A stretch of DNA of 42,497 nt from Gemmatimonadales bacterium (GTDB lineage Bacteria > Gemmatimonadota > Gemmatimonadetes > Gemmatimonadales > JACORV01): positions 1 through 42,497 of the forward strand of contig DATJUT010000087.1 of the NCBI GenBank assembly GCA_035502185.1. Reading direction: 5' to 3'. The notes under the pieces were generated by a model. That model made no database searches and was not told the origin of the DNA. It was given only the letters and a program-made list of their open reading frames with translations. The translations under genes were made by a program, and so were the position numbers. Of the stretch, positions 26,412 through 33,935 are shown one piece after another (the first letter of the stretch is position 1; each line of letters begins with the position of its first letter).

Positions 26412-28657
26412 GGCCTCACGAAGGCGGCCGGCGGGTTGTGCGCCGTCGCCAGGTCCCAGGCCTGCCGGTACGCCGCCCGTGCCTCGACCGACTTCCCCAG
26501 CCGCTCCTCGGCCATCGCCAGCAGGCAGAGCATGAACGGGTCGCGCTGGTTGCCCGGCATCGCCACCGCGCGCGTCAGCTCCCGCTCGGCGGTGGCGGGG
26601 TCGCCGCCGTACAGCGCGACGTAGCCGGTGAGGTAGGGGAAGAACCGCTCCTGCTGCGCGGCCATCGCCGAGTCGCCGTCCAGGATGCCGCGTGCGGCGG
26701 AGATCTGGCGCCGGGCCTCGGCGCTGTCGCCGCGGCGCGCCGCGATCCGGCCCAGCGCGTGGGCGAGGCGGAACGCCCACAGGCTGCGCGGGTGCGTCGG
26801 CGGCGCCGGCTCCTCGAGGCCGAGCTCGTTGCCGCGACGGTACCACTGCTCGGCGGCCGCAAGGTCGCCGGCGTCGAGGCAGACCCGCGCCGCCTCGTCG
26901 GCCATCTCGCCCTCCTGGTAGAAGGCGTTCTGCGGCTCGGCCGGCTCGCGGGTCGCCCAGTAGGCGATCACCATCGTCTCGTACCTGGCCGTATTCGCGC
27001 AGTCGCCGTCGAAGGCCCACGAGATCGCCATCGCCCGGCGGGCCGCCGCCCTCGCGGCGGGATCGGTGGCGGTGTCGATGACGCCCTGGAAGACGGCGCG
27101 CGCCTGCGCGGTCGAGTCCGCCAGGTCGAGCCGGAACGCCCGCCGCATCTCGGCCGGCGGCGCGCCCGGCCCGCCCTGTGGCGGTGCCGTCGGCGCGAAG
27201 TAGCGCCGGGCCCACTGCAGGAACACCGGCCAGTCGAGCATGTCGGTGTGGCCGCCCTCGTGCATGCGGAAGGCCAGCTCGCCGTCCATCAGTCCCTGGT
27301 CCGCGGCCGGCATCTGGCTCGTCCCCAATCCCCGGGCGCCGAGCAGCCGGTAGACGCTTTCGGCCGCCACGGCGGCGAGGAACTCGCCGTGCGTGTCCAC
27401 CCACGTGTCCCCCCGGGTTCCACCGGTGACGAACAGGGGGCGCGGCGCCACGAGCGCGATCAGGTCGTGCGCATCCACCGGCATCGCCGCCCAGTGCCCC
27501 GCGTACTTGAGGAAATTCCCCGCCATCCAGTGGTACTCGCCCGAGGCGGCGACGTTGTCGATCGTCTCGCCCCAGTTCCGCTTCTCGAGCGAGGCGCCCA
27601 TCGCGCCCGAGCTGCTCGCCCACACGATCGCCCAGCGGCGGTCGAGCGCGCCCGCCAGGAGCGCGGTCTTGCCCCAGCGCGAGTGCCCCTCGATCGCCGC
27701 GCGCTTCGCGTCGATCTCGGGATCGGTCTCGAGATAGTCGAGCGCGCGGCTCATCCCCCAGCTCCAGGCCGCCAGCACGCCCCAGTCGTCCGGCTTCCGC
27801 GGCCGCCCGCGGCTCACCAGGCCGATGATGCCCTCGTCCAGGCCCGCGCCGTTGTCGGCCTGGATCGCGGTGGTGTTGACGGTGCCGAACGCCCAGCCCT
27901 GGGCCAGCACCTGGGCGATGCGGTCGGGCAGCTTGGTGGTGTCCTGCGGGCCGAAGCCGAAGAAGGCCCCCCAGACGACCATCATGACCGGGACCGGCCG
28001 CGTGACGTGCGGCGGAAGGTAGAGCGTGATCTCGATCCGCGGCTTCGCGGCCGGGTAGGCGGAGTTGTCGACGCGGCCCGTGACGCGTTTGACCACCGCC
28101 TCGCCCGGATAACGGGCGGAATCCACCTGCGTCACCTCGAAGTGGACCGGCGGCGTGTGGGCGGGGATCCGCCCGTAGATCTCGCGGCTCACCAGCTCGA
28201 GGATCTCCGGGCGGCGGACCCGCCACCACGTCGTCGAGTCGCTCACGCGGCGGCCCCGGCTCGTGACGAGCGGGTCGGGGAGACGGTACTCTCCGGCGCG
28301 CGCCTCGTCGTAGTTCGACCAGTTGCCCCACTCGGAGCGGACGTAGGTGTTGCCGGCCGAATCGTACCAGTTGTTGCCCGGCGCATTGGCGCGCTGGAAG
28401 GTGTTCGGCGGGCGGTTGGGATCGCCGGCGGCCGGGGGCAGCGCGGGCGGGGCCGGCAGGTGGAGCTGCGCGACCATGCGATCGCGGTCCCGCTCCGAGC
28501 CGGCCCGGATCGAGTCCATGAACGCCTGGCGCTGGGCCGGCGTCATGGTGCGGAAGTCCGGCACCTGCGCCCGGGCGGCCGGGCTCGCGGCGGCGAGCAG
28601 CGCTGCCGCGCCCAGGGCGGCCAGCAGGAAGGACCGGGGGCGGGAGACCGTCGGCAT
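26381..28657 (-). CDS. CE15-like glucuronoyl esterase with C-terminal TPR-like region
   Basis: A 758-residue exported protein. After a signal peptide (about 1-31) come a linker and an alpha/beta-hydrolase domain (about 90-490). The nucleophile is Ser326 in IEGHSRWGKTALLAGALD, matching the GCSRxGK motif of CE15, followed by SSSGAMGASLEKRNWGET. The conserved MAGNFLKYAG and PVDAHDLIALVAPRPLF segments come next, with His470 in MHEGGHTDM. CE15 enzymes hydrolyse esters between lignin alcohols and glucuronic acid on xylan. Residues about 505-758 form repeated helical pairs (AAEQWYRRGNELG, ARRQISAARGIL, AERELTRAVAM, EARAAYRQAWDLA) typical of TPR. I do not know this fusion from the family. The stop region overlaps the GH27 gene. 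Confidence 0.8.
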   Translation of the reverse strand: MPTVSRPRSFLLAALGAAALLAAASPAARAQVPDFRTMTPAQRQAFMDSIRAGSERDRDRMVAQLHLPAPPALPPAAGDPNRPPNTFQRANAPGNNWYDSAGNTYVRSEWGNWSNYDEARAGEYRLPDPLVTSRGRRVSDSTTWWRVRRPEILELVSREIYGRIPAHTPPVHFEVTQVDSARYPGEAVVKRVTGRVDNSAYPAAKPRIEITLYLPPHVTRPVPVMMVVWGAFFGFGPQDTTKLPDRIAQVLAQGWAFGTVNTTAIQADNGAGLDEGIIGLVSRGRPRKPDDWGVLAAWSWGMSRALDYLETDPEIDAKRAAIEGHSRWGKTALLAGALDRRWAIVWASSSGAMGASLEKRNWGETIDNVAASGEYHWMAGNFLKYAGHWAAMPVDAHDLIALVAPRPLFVTGGTRGDTWVDTHGEFLAAVAAESVYRLLGARGLGTSQMPAADQGLMDGELAFRMHEGGHTDMLDWPVFLQWARRYFAPTAPPQGGPGAPPAEMRRAFRLDLADSTAQARAVFQGVIDTATDPAARAAARRAMAISWAFDGDCANTARYETMVIAYWATREPAEPQNAFYQEGEMADEAARVCLDAGDLAAAEQWYRRGNELGLEEPAPPTHPRSLWAFRLAHALGRIAARRGDSAEARRQISAARGILDGDSAMAAQQERFFPYLTGYVALYGGDPATAERELTRAVAMPGNQRDPFMLCLLAMAEERLGKSVEARAAYRQAWDLATAHNPPAAFVRPYVRRKLGLP

Positions 28658-28706
28658 CGGGGTCGTCTCCAGGCTGGTGCGGAACGCGGTGGCGTGTGGG
28701 TCAGCT

Positions 28707-28736
28707 AATGTAGGAGCGGCGCGGCCGAACGGCCAA
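28707..28736 (-). promoter_or_regulatory. Putative promoter of the CE15-like gene
   Basis: On the minus strand TTGGCC (28736-28731) is separated by 18 nt from TACATT (28712-28707), about 50 nt before the ATG. The -35 overlaps the dyad element shared with the PLP-enzyme/GH27 gap. Confidence 0.5.
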
Positions 28737-28738
28737 GG
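28721..28738. promoter_or_regulatory. Dyad element shared with the GH27 promoter region, copy 2
   Basis: gcggccgaacggccaagg holds the perfect inverted repeat GGCCG-AA-CGGCC. It matches the element at 24943-24962 apart from two inserted bases in that copy. Confidence 0.4.
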
Positions 28739-28761
28739 GCGGCGCGGCCGGCCGTCCCGGC

Positions 28762-30528
28762 TCAGTATCCGGCAGCGCGGCTCGGCAGCCGTGGATCGGT
28801 CACGCCCTCGAGGCCGCCGCGGCCCATGCGCACCGCGGTGACCGTCGCGAAGTAGTACGGGTTCGCGAAGAAATGGTGCCCCATCGCCTCGAGCTGCGCC
28901 TTCACCTCGGGCGCCAGCCCCGCGGGCTCCATCGCCACCGAGTCCGGCAGCGCGTTGTGGTGGATGCGGGGCGCCGCCACCGCCTCGGCGAGGTCCATCC
29001 GGTGGTCCACCACGTTGATGATGACCTGGAGTACCGCCGAGATGATCATCGCGCCGCCTTCGGAGCCGAGGACCAGCTCGAGGCGGCCGCGCCGGTCGAG
29101 CACGATGGTCGGCGTCATCGACGAGAGCATCCGCTTGCCGGGGGCGATGGTGTTGGCCTCGCCCAGCTGCTGGAGACCCATGGTGTTGACGGCGCCCGGC
29201 TGCGCGGTGAAGTCGTCCATCTCATCGTTGAGGAAGAACCCGGCGCCGGAGACGAACACCTTCGATCCGAACCCGTGGTTGAGCGTGGTCGTCAGGCAGG
29301 CCGCGTCCCCGCGCCGGTCCACCACGGCGTAGTTGGTGGTGTGGGGCCCCTCGGGCAGCGGGAGTCCGTCGGTGGGCGTCGCCCGGTCGAGGCGGATCGT
29401 GCGGCGCTGGCGCGCCGCGTAGGCCCGGCTCGTCAGGCGCGCCAGCGGCATCGTGACGAACGCCGGGTCGCCGAGCAGGCTGTTGCGGTCCAGGAACGCG
29501 CGCCGCTCGGCCTCGATGACCAGGTGGCGCTCGGGGGCGGTGCCGAAGGGACCGAGGCGGAAGCCCGCGAGGATGTTGAGCGCCTGGATGATGGTCGCGC
29601 CCCCGCTCGAGGCGGGCGGCATGGTGATGATCTCGTGGCCGCGGTAGCGGCCGCGCAGCGGCTTGCGCCACCGCGCCCGGTAGCCCGCGAGGTCGGCGCT
29701 GGTGATCAGTCCGCCGGTGCGGCGCATCTCGTCCACGATGAGGTCCGCGGTGCGCCCGCGGTAGAAGCCGGCGGCGCCGGAGTCGGCGATCAGCTGGAGC
29801 GTGGCGGCGAGGTCGGCCTGGCGCAGCGTGTCGCCGGCCTCGAACGGCCGGCCGCCCGGCAGCCACGCCCGGGACGCCGACTCGAAGCGCGCGAGCAGCT
29901 CCTGGGCGCCGTGCAGCATGTCGGCGCGCGGCTGGTCGATCACGTGGCCGCCCCTGGCGAGGGCGATCGCCGGGGCCACGACGTCGCGCCACGGCAGGCG
30001 GCCGAAGCGCCGGTGCATCGCCCACAGGCCGGCCACCGATCCGGGAACGCCGACCGAGCGCGGCCCGAGCCAGGCGTCGGTGGTGACCTTGCCGGCCGTG
30101 TCGACGTACATGTCGCGCGTGGCGGCGGCGGGCGCGGTCTCCCGGAAGTCGAGCGCGAACGCGCGTCCGTCGCGCCGGCGGTACACCAGGAAGCCGCCGC
30201 CGCCGAGGTTGCCGGCCGCGGGCTCGACCACGGCGTGGGCGAAGGCGACGGCGACGATGGCGTCGATCGCGTTGCCGCCGCGCCGCAGGATGTCGGCGCC
30301 GACCTGGCTGGAAACGGGATGGTCGGCGGCGGCCATCCCGTGCCGCGCGACCACCGCGGGCTCGGCCGGCTGGTAGCGCCACGTGGCCGGAGCCGACGTC
30401 GTGTCCTGGGCGGGCGCCGCGACCGGGAGCGCCGCCGCGAGCAGCGCACCCGCCAGCGCGAGCCGGACCGGCCGCGCGCCGCGCGTCGGCCGACGGACCT
30501 TCGGCTGCGGCAGTCCGGTCTCAGCCAT
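28762..30528 (-). CDS. ggt: Gamma-glutamyltransferase, exported
   Basis: A 588-residue gamma-glutamyltransferase/hydrolase of the Ntn family. It cleaves the gamma-glutamyl bond of glutathione or related compounds in the periplasm after autoprocessing. A basic leader and hydrophobic stretch (about 20-40, LALAGALLAAALPVAAPAQ) act as signal peptide. The small-chain nucleophile is the Thr of HTTNYAVVD, followed by FFLNDEMDDFTAQPG, MLSSMTPTIVLD and the glycine-rich GSEGGAMI. All are family landmarks. The ATG (with CGGAGCG upstream) overlaps the end of the cysteine-synthase-like gene by 8 nt. The pair points to glutathione, cysteine or gamma-glutamyl peptide turnover. Confidence 0.93.
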   Translation of the reverse strand: MAETGLPQPKVRRPTRGARPVRLALAGALLAAALPVAAPAQDTTSAPATWRYQPAEPAVVARHGMAAADHPVSSQVGADILRRGGNAIDAIVAVAFAHAVVEPAAGNLGGGGFLVYRRRDGRAFALDFRETAPAAATRDMYVDTAGKVTTDAWLGPRSVGVPGSVAGLWAMHRRFGRLPWRDVVAPAIALARGGHVIDQPRADMLHGAQELLARFESASRAWLPGGRPFEAGDTLRQADLAATLQLIADSGAAGFYRGRTADLIVDEMRRTGGLITSADLAGYRARWRKPLRGRYRGHEIITMPPASSGGATIIQALNILAGFRLGPFGTAPERHLVIEAERRAFLDRNSLLGDPAFVTMPLARLTSRAYAARQRRTIRLDRATPTDGLPLPEGPHTTNYAVVDRRGDAACLTTTLNHGFGSKVFVSGAGFFLNDEMDDFTAQPGAVNTMGLQQLGEANTIAPGKRMLSSMTPTIVLDRRGRLELVLGSEGGAMIISAVLQVIINVVDHRMDLAEAVAAPRIHHNALPDSVAMEPAGLAPEVKAQLEAMGHHFFANPYYFATVTAVRMGRGGLEGVTDPRLPSRAAGY

Positions 30529-31450
30529 TGGCGCTCCGGTAGACGTCGGTGCTCAGGTACTTGAGGCCGGAGTCCACCAGCAGCGTGACCACCGTGGCCC
30601 CGGGCCCCAGCCGCTCCGCCACCCGCAGCGCGGCGAGCACGTTGGCCCCGGACGACGTGCCCGCGAACAGCGCCTCCTCGCGCGCCAGCCGCCGGGTCAT
30701 CGCCTTCGCGTCGTCCGTCCCGATCGCCACGATCCCGTCCACCAGCGCCGGATCCCACAGCGGAGGCACGAAGCCGACTCCCACGCCTTCGATGTGGTGG
30801 GGCCCGTGCTTCCCTCCCTGCAGCACCGGGGACTCGGCGGGCTCGACGGCGACCACCTCGATGCCGGGCTGGTGCCGCTTCAGCACCGCGGCGACCCCGC
30901 GCAGCGATGCGGCCGTCCCTACCGAGTGCACGAACGCGTCGATCCGGCCCTCGGTCTGCGCCCAGATCTCCTCACCCAGTGGATGATAGCCGGCGATGCT
31001 GTCGCGGTTGTTGAGCTGGTCGGTCCAGTAGGCGTGAGGCTCCCGGCTCAGCTCGCGGGCGGCCTCGATCATGTCCAGGATCAGCTGCTTGGTGGTGAGG
31101 CCCCCTTCGCTCGGAACCAGCGTCAGCTCGGCGCCCAGGGCCGCCATGTGGTCCCGCTTCTCCAGGCTGAACGCGTCCGACGTGACGATCCGGATGCGAT
31201 GGCGCCGGGCGGCGCACACCAGGGCGAGCGACGTGCCCGTGCTCCCGCCGGTGTATTCGACGACGGTGTCGCCGGGCCTGAGGCGGCCGTCCGCCTCCGC
31301 GCGCGCGATCACCGCCAGCGCCATGCGGTCCTTCATCGAGCCGGTGGGATTCTCCCACTCCAGCTTGACCAGGATGCGCGCTCCCCCGGCCGGCACGACC
31401 GCGCCGAGCTGCACCAGCGACGTGTTTCCGACTGCGTGGAGAATGTCCAT
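30521..31450 (-). CDS. Cysteine synthase family PLP enzyme
   Basis: A 309-residue fold-type II PLP enzyme of the cysteine synthase/cystathionine beta-synthase family. Lys40 in NPTGSMKDRMA is the Schiff-base lysine. TGGSTGTSLAL is the asparagine-loop equivalent, with Gly replacing Asn at the usual TSGNTG site. GTSSGANVLAAL is the phosphate-binding loop. Only the catalytic core is present, without CBS regulatory domains. The changed TSGNTG motif means a reaction other than O-acetylserine sulfhydrylation is possible. The start at 31450 (MDILHAVGNTSL) fits the family. The extra 15 residues from an upstream TTG are unlikely. The gene overlaps ggt. Confidence 0.87.
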   Translation of the reverse strand: MDILHAVGNTSLVQLGAVVPAGGARILVKLEWENPTGSMKDRMALAVIARAEADGRLRPGDTVVEYTGGSTGTSLALVCAARRHRIRIVTSDAFSLEKRDHMAALGAELTLVPSEGGLTTKQLILDMIEAARELSREPHAYWTDQLNNRDSIAGYHPLGEEIWAQTEGRIDAFVHSVGTAASLRGVAAVLKRHQPGIEVVAVEPAESPVLQGGKHGPHHIEGVGVGFVPPLWDPALVDGIVAIGTDDAKAMTRRLAREEALFAGTSSGANVLAALRVAERLGPGATVVTLLVDSGLKYLSTDVYRSANG

Positions 31451-31625
31451 GGCGCTCGCTCGCCCCCGCGGCTGACCACTTCCGCCGTGCATCAACTTCT
31501 ACGGGCGCGCGTGCGGTCCCGCCAGGGTGCCCGTCCGCGCGATGGGCGTCGGCTGGACGGCGCGCCCGCCGCGCGCTACATCATCGTCGCCGCCCGTCAT
31601 TGCGACGGGGGCCACGGAGACCGTC

Positions 31626-33209
31626 ATGCACCGGATGAGCAGCGTTGGAGCGGCAGCCCTGTGGGCTGCCACCCTGGGACTGGCCGACGCGCGGCTGGCG
31701 GCCGCGCAGGGCCCCGCCGCCGACAGCTCCGCCCGCCTGGCGACCGTCGCGGTGGAGAGCGGACGGCCCGGCACCCTGATCCCCCGGGACTTCATCGGCT
31801 ACAGCCTCGAGGTCTCGACCGCGGGGCAGGGCATCGGGGCGTTCCAGGGCGCCGCGCCGGGCAACGGCGCGTCGCCCGCCGAGGAGCCCGTCTACGCGCT
31901 CGGGGCCCGCGGCGCGCCCAACGCCGGGTACTTCCGCCTGATGCGGAACCTCGGCGCCGGCATCCTGCGGCTGGGCGGCAACAGCCAGGACAACAGCTGC
32001 TGGGCCCGCGCGCAGGCGCCGCATCCGGACGGCTGCGCCGCGGAGCTGACCGGCGCGGACCTCCGGCTGTTCGCCGCCGCGGCGCGGACGAGCGGGTGGC
32101 GGCTCATCGTGGGTCTCAATCTGAAGCAGAACGCGCCGGCCTGGGCGCTGCGCGAGGTCACCGAGGGCGTGGCGCGCGAGATCCCGCGCTCGCTGGTGTT
32201 CGCGCTCGAACCCGGCAACGAGCCGGACCTGTTCTTCCGCACGCCGTACCGCGCGCCGACCTACGCGGCCGCCGACCAGGCGAAGGAGTTCCTGGCGTAC
32301 GTGCGCGCGCTCCAGGCCGACCCGGCCGGGCGCCGCTATCGGGTGGTGGGGCCGGCGACCTGCTGCGGATGGCGCAATCCGGCCGACCTCGCGACGTTCA
32401 TCGACGGCGTGGGGCGCGCGCACCTCACCTGGATCACGGTCCACAACTACTCGGAGACGACGTGCAACGGCCGGCAGGTGAGCGTCGCGCGCCTGCTCTC
32501 GCCCGAGCTGATGGACCAGTTCAACCGCGAGGCGAAGCCGCTCGCGGCGCTGGCGCGCGCGCGCGGGCTGCCGATCTCGATGGCCGAAACGAACTCGGCG
32601 TCGTGCGGCGGGATGCCCGGCGTCAGCAACGCCTTCGCCTCGGCGCTGTGGGGCCTCGACTACGCGTTCTCCCTGGCCGACGACGGGTTCGTCGGCGTCG
32701 CGTTCCACACCAGCTATCGCCCGGGCGGCGGCAGCTCCTACAACCCGGTGGACACGTACGGGCGGCGGGATTCGACGGGGGCGTGGTCCTACCGGAACGT
32801 GGCCGAGCCGCTGTACTACGCGTTGTACGCGTTCGGCCGCCACGCCGCCGGCGCACGGCTGCTCCCGGCGGCGATCGAGACCCGCGCCAACGTGCGCGCC
32901 TGGGCGACGAGCCGTTGCGCCGCGTGTGCCGTCGACGTGTTCGTGCTCAACAAGGACTCGAGCGCGTCGGGATCGGTGCGGGTGCACCTGGCGCGGCGGA
33001 TGGCGGGCGGCACGCTGCTGCTGGTGCGCGCACCGAGTCTCGCCTCGCTCGCGCCCGACGTCAGCTACGGCGGGGCGCAGTTCGACTCGGACGGGTCCAT
33101 CGGGCCGCCGGCGACGGTCGCGGTCGAGCCGGACGCCGACGGTGACTACACGTTCGTGCTTCCGAACTCGGCGATCGCGCTGCTGACCGTGGCGCCGGCG
33201 CGCCGCTAG
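31626..33209 (+). CDS. GH79-like beta-glucuronidase, exported
   Basis: A 527-residue exported enzyme with a signal peptide (about 1-28). The (beta/alpha)8 barrel carries the acid/base Glu199 in FALEPGNEPDLF and the nucleophile Glu321 in MAETNSASCGG. GVSNAFASALWGLDYAF follows, a pattern typical of GH79 beta-glucuronidases of the AcGlcA79A type. A beta-sandwich domain forms the C-terminus (about 430-527). Such enzymes release (4-O-methyl-)glucuronic acid from arabinogalactan or other glycans. The ATG at 31626, with GGAGA about 8 nt upstream, was chosen over an earlier in-frame start. The gene is divergent from the cysteine-synthase/ggt pair and ends in a CTAG shared with the next gene. Confidence 0.82.
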   Translation: MHRMSSVGAAALWAATLGLADARLAAAQGPAADSSARLATVAVESGRPGTLIPRDFIGYSLEVSTAGQGIGAFQGAAPGNGASPAEEPVYALGARGAPNAGYFRLMRNLGAGILRLGGNSQDNSCWARAQAPHPDGCAAELTGADLRLFAAAARTSGWRLIVGLNLKQNAPAWALREVTEGVAREIPRSLVFALEPGNEPDLFFRTPYRAPTYAAADQAKEFLAYVRALQADPAGRRYRVVGPATCCGWRNPADLATFIDGVGRAHLTWITVHNYSETTCNGRQVSVARLLSPELMDQFNREAKPLAALARARGLPISMAETNSASCGGMPGVSNAFASALWGLDYAFSLADDGFVGVAFHTSYRPGGGSSYNPVDTYGRRDSTGAWSYRNVAEPLYYALYAFGRHAAGARLLPAAIETRANVRAWATSRCAACAVDVFVLNKDSSASGSVRVHLARRMAGGTLLLVRAPSLASLAPDVSYGGAQFDSDGSIGPPATVAVEPDADGDYTFVLPNSAIALLTVAPARR

Positions 33210-33646
33210 ACGTCGAACTGCGTGAAGTGGTAGTGCAGGTGCTTCGCCGCCAGGATGCCCCACTCCCGCGCGGTGAGGCGCCCGAACCGCGGATGCACGC
33301 TGCCGGGCCGCTCGCTGGCGAACCGCCGGATCAGCTCCTGGCAGCTGCGCACGTCGCCGTCCCAGGCGGCGGGCTTGGCCGTGAGCATCTCGGGCGACGT
33401 CCGGACCTTCCCCTTCGGCCACGGCAACGGCGAGTGGATCGCGTACCACCGCAGCAGCTGACCGACGAGCGCCCCGCCGTAGGGCCGGATGGGGAGGTCG
33501 CCGAGCGCGACCCGGAGCTGGTCGCTGACGTGGCAGAGCATCTGGGGCGCCGTCATCCGGCCCCAGCGGCGCTGGTGGTGCGAGGTGAGGGTCCCGAGGC
33601 GTCGGATGAGGGCCTCGCGGTCATGCTCGGCGAGGAGAGTCGGCAC
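33206..33646 (-). CDS. DUF1569 (DinB-like) family protein
   Basis: A 146-residue cytoplasmic protein of the DUF1569 family, a DinB-like four-helix fold. Family segments are WGRMTAPQMLCHVSDQLRVALG, PWPKGKVRTSPEML, HPRFGRLTAREWGILAAKHLHYHFTQF. The histidines in MLCHVSDQ and KHLHYHFTQF are the putative metal ligands. Function is unknown; many members are annotated as hypothetical. The GTG at 33646 has CGGAGC at a good distance. Its TAG stop shares the CTAG palindrome (33206-33209) with the convergent GH79 gene, so each strand reads a TAG there. Confidence 0.82.
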   Translation of the reverse strand: MPTLLAEHDREALIRRLGTLTSHHQRRWGRMTAPQMLCHVSDQLRVALGDLPIRPYGGALVGQLLRWYAIHSPLPWPKGKVRTSPEMLTAKPAAWDGDVRSCQELIRRFASERPGSVHPRFGRLTAREWGILAAKHLHYHFTQFDV

Positions 33647-33673
33647 CGTGCGAGCTCCGTTGCGGGTACGGCT

Positions 33674-33701
33674 AATGTCGCGAGGACCTGCCGGGCCGCA
33701 A
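33674..33701 (-). promoter_or_regulatory. Putative promoter of the DUF1569 gene
   Basis: On the minus strand TTGCGG (33701-33696) is followed after 16 nt by GACATT (33679-33674), 28 nt before the GTG. The ACATTAGC context is also seen at the CE15 -10. The remainder of 33702-33891 has no feature that I can recognise. Confidence 0.35.
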
Positions 33702-33891
33702 GGCGTCCCGTGATCACCGCCACGCGGCCGGATCGGGGTCAGGCGCGCCGACTGCTCCCGATTGTCCCATCGGCGGGCGGTGCGGCGGTCGGGTCCAAGC
33801 GGCCGCGCCGCAAGGACATAGCGCGGCGCCGGGCCGCGGCTCGGCGCTCCGGTCTCGGTGGCCCGCGGTATGCACAGATAGGGCGGCGCGG

Positions 33892-33910
33892 GCGCGACAT
33901 CTCGTCGCGC
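33892..33910 (+). other. 5'-leader hairpin of the synthetase / FolE2-like operon
   Basis: GCGCGAC (33892-33898) pairs perfectly with GTCGCGC (33904-33910) around a 5-nt loop, 9 nt upstream of the perfect Shine-Dalgarno at 33920. It could protect the mRNA 5' end or shape ribosome loading. It has no U-tract, so it is not a terminator by itself. Confidence 0.45.
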
Positions 33911-33919
33911 TCTGCGGAC

Positions 33920-33931
33920 AAGGAGGTGATC
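33920..33931 (+). promoter_or_regulatory. Full-length 12-nt Shine-Dalgarno
   Basis: AAGGAGGTGATC matches the whole bacterial 16S 3'-end anti-Shine-Dalgarno (GATCACCTCCTT), with 4 nt to the GTG at 33936. It fixes the start of the gene and suggests strong translation initiation. Confidence 0.8.
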
Positions 33932-33935
33932 GGGC

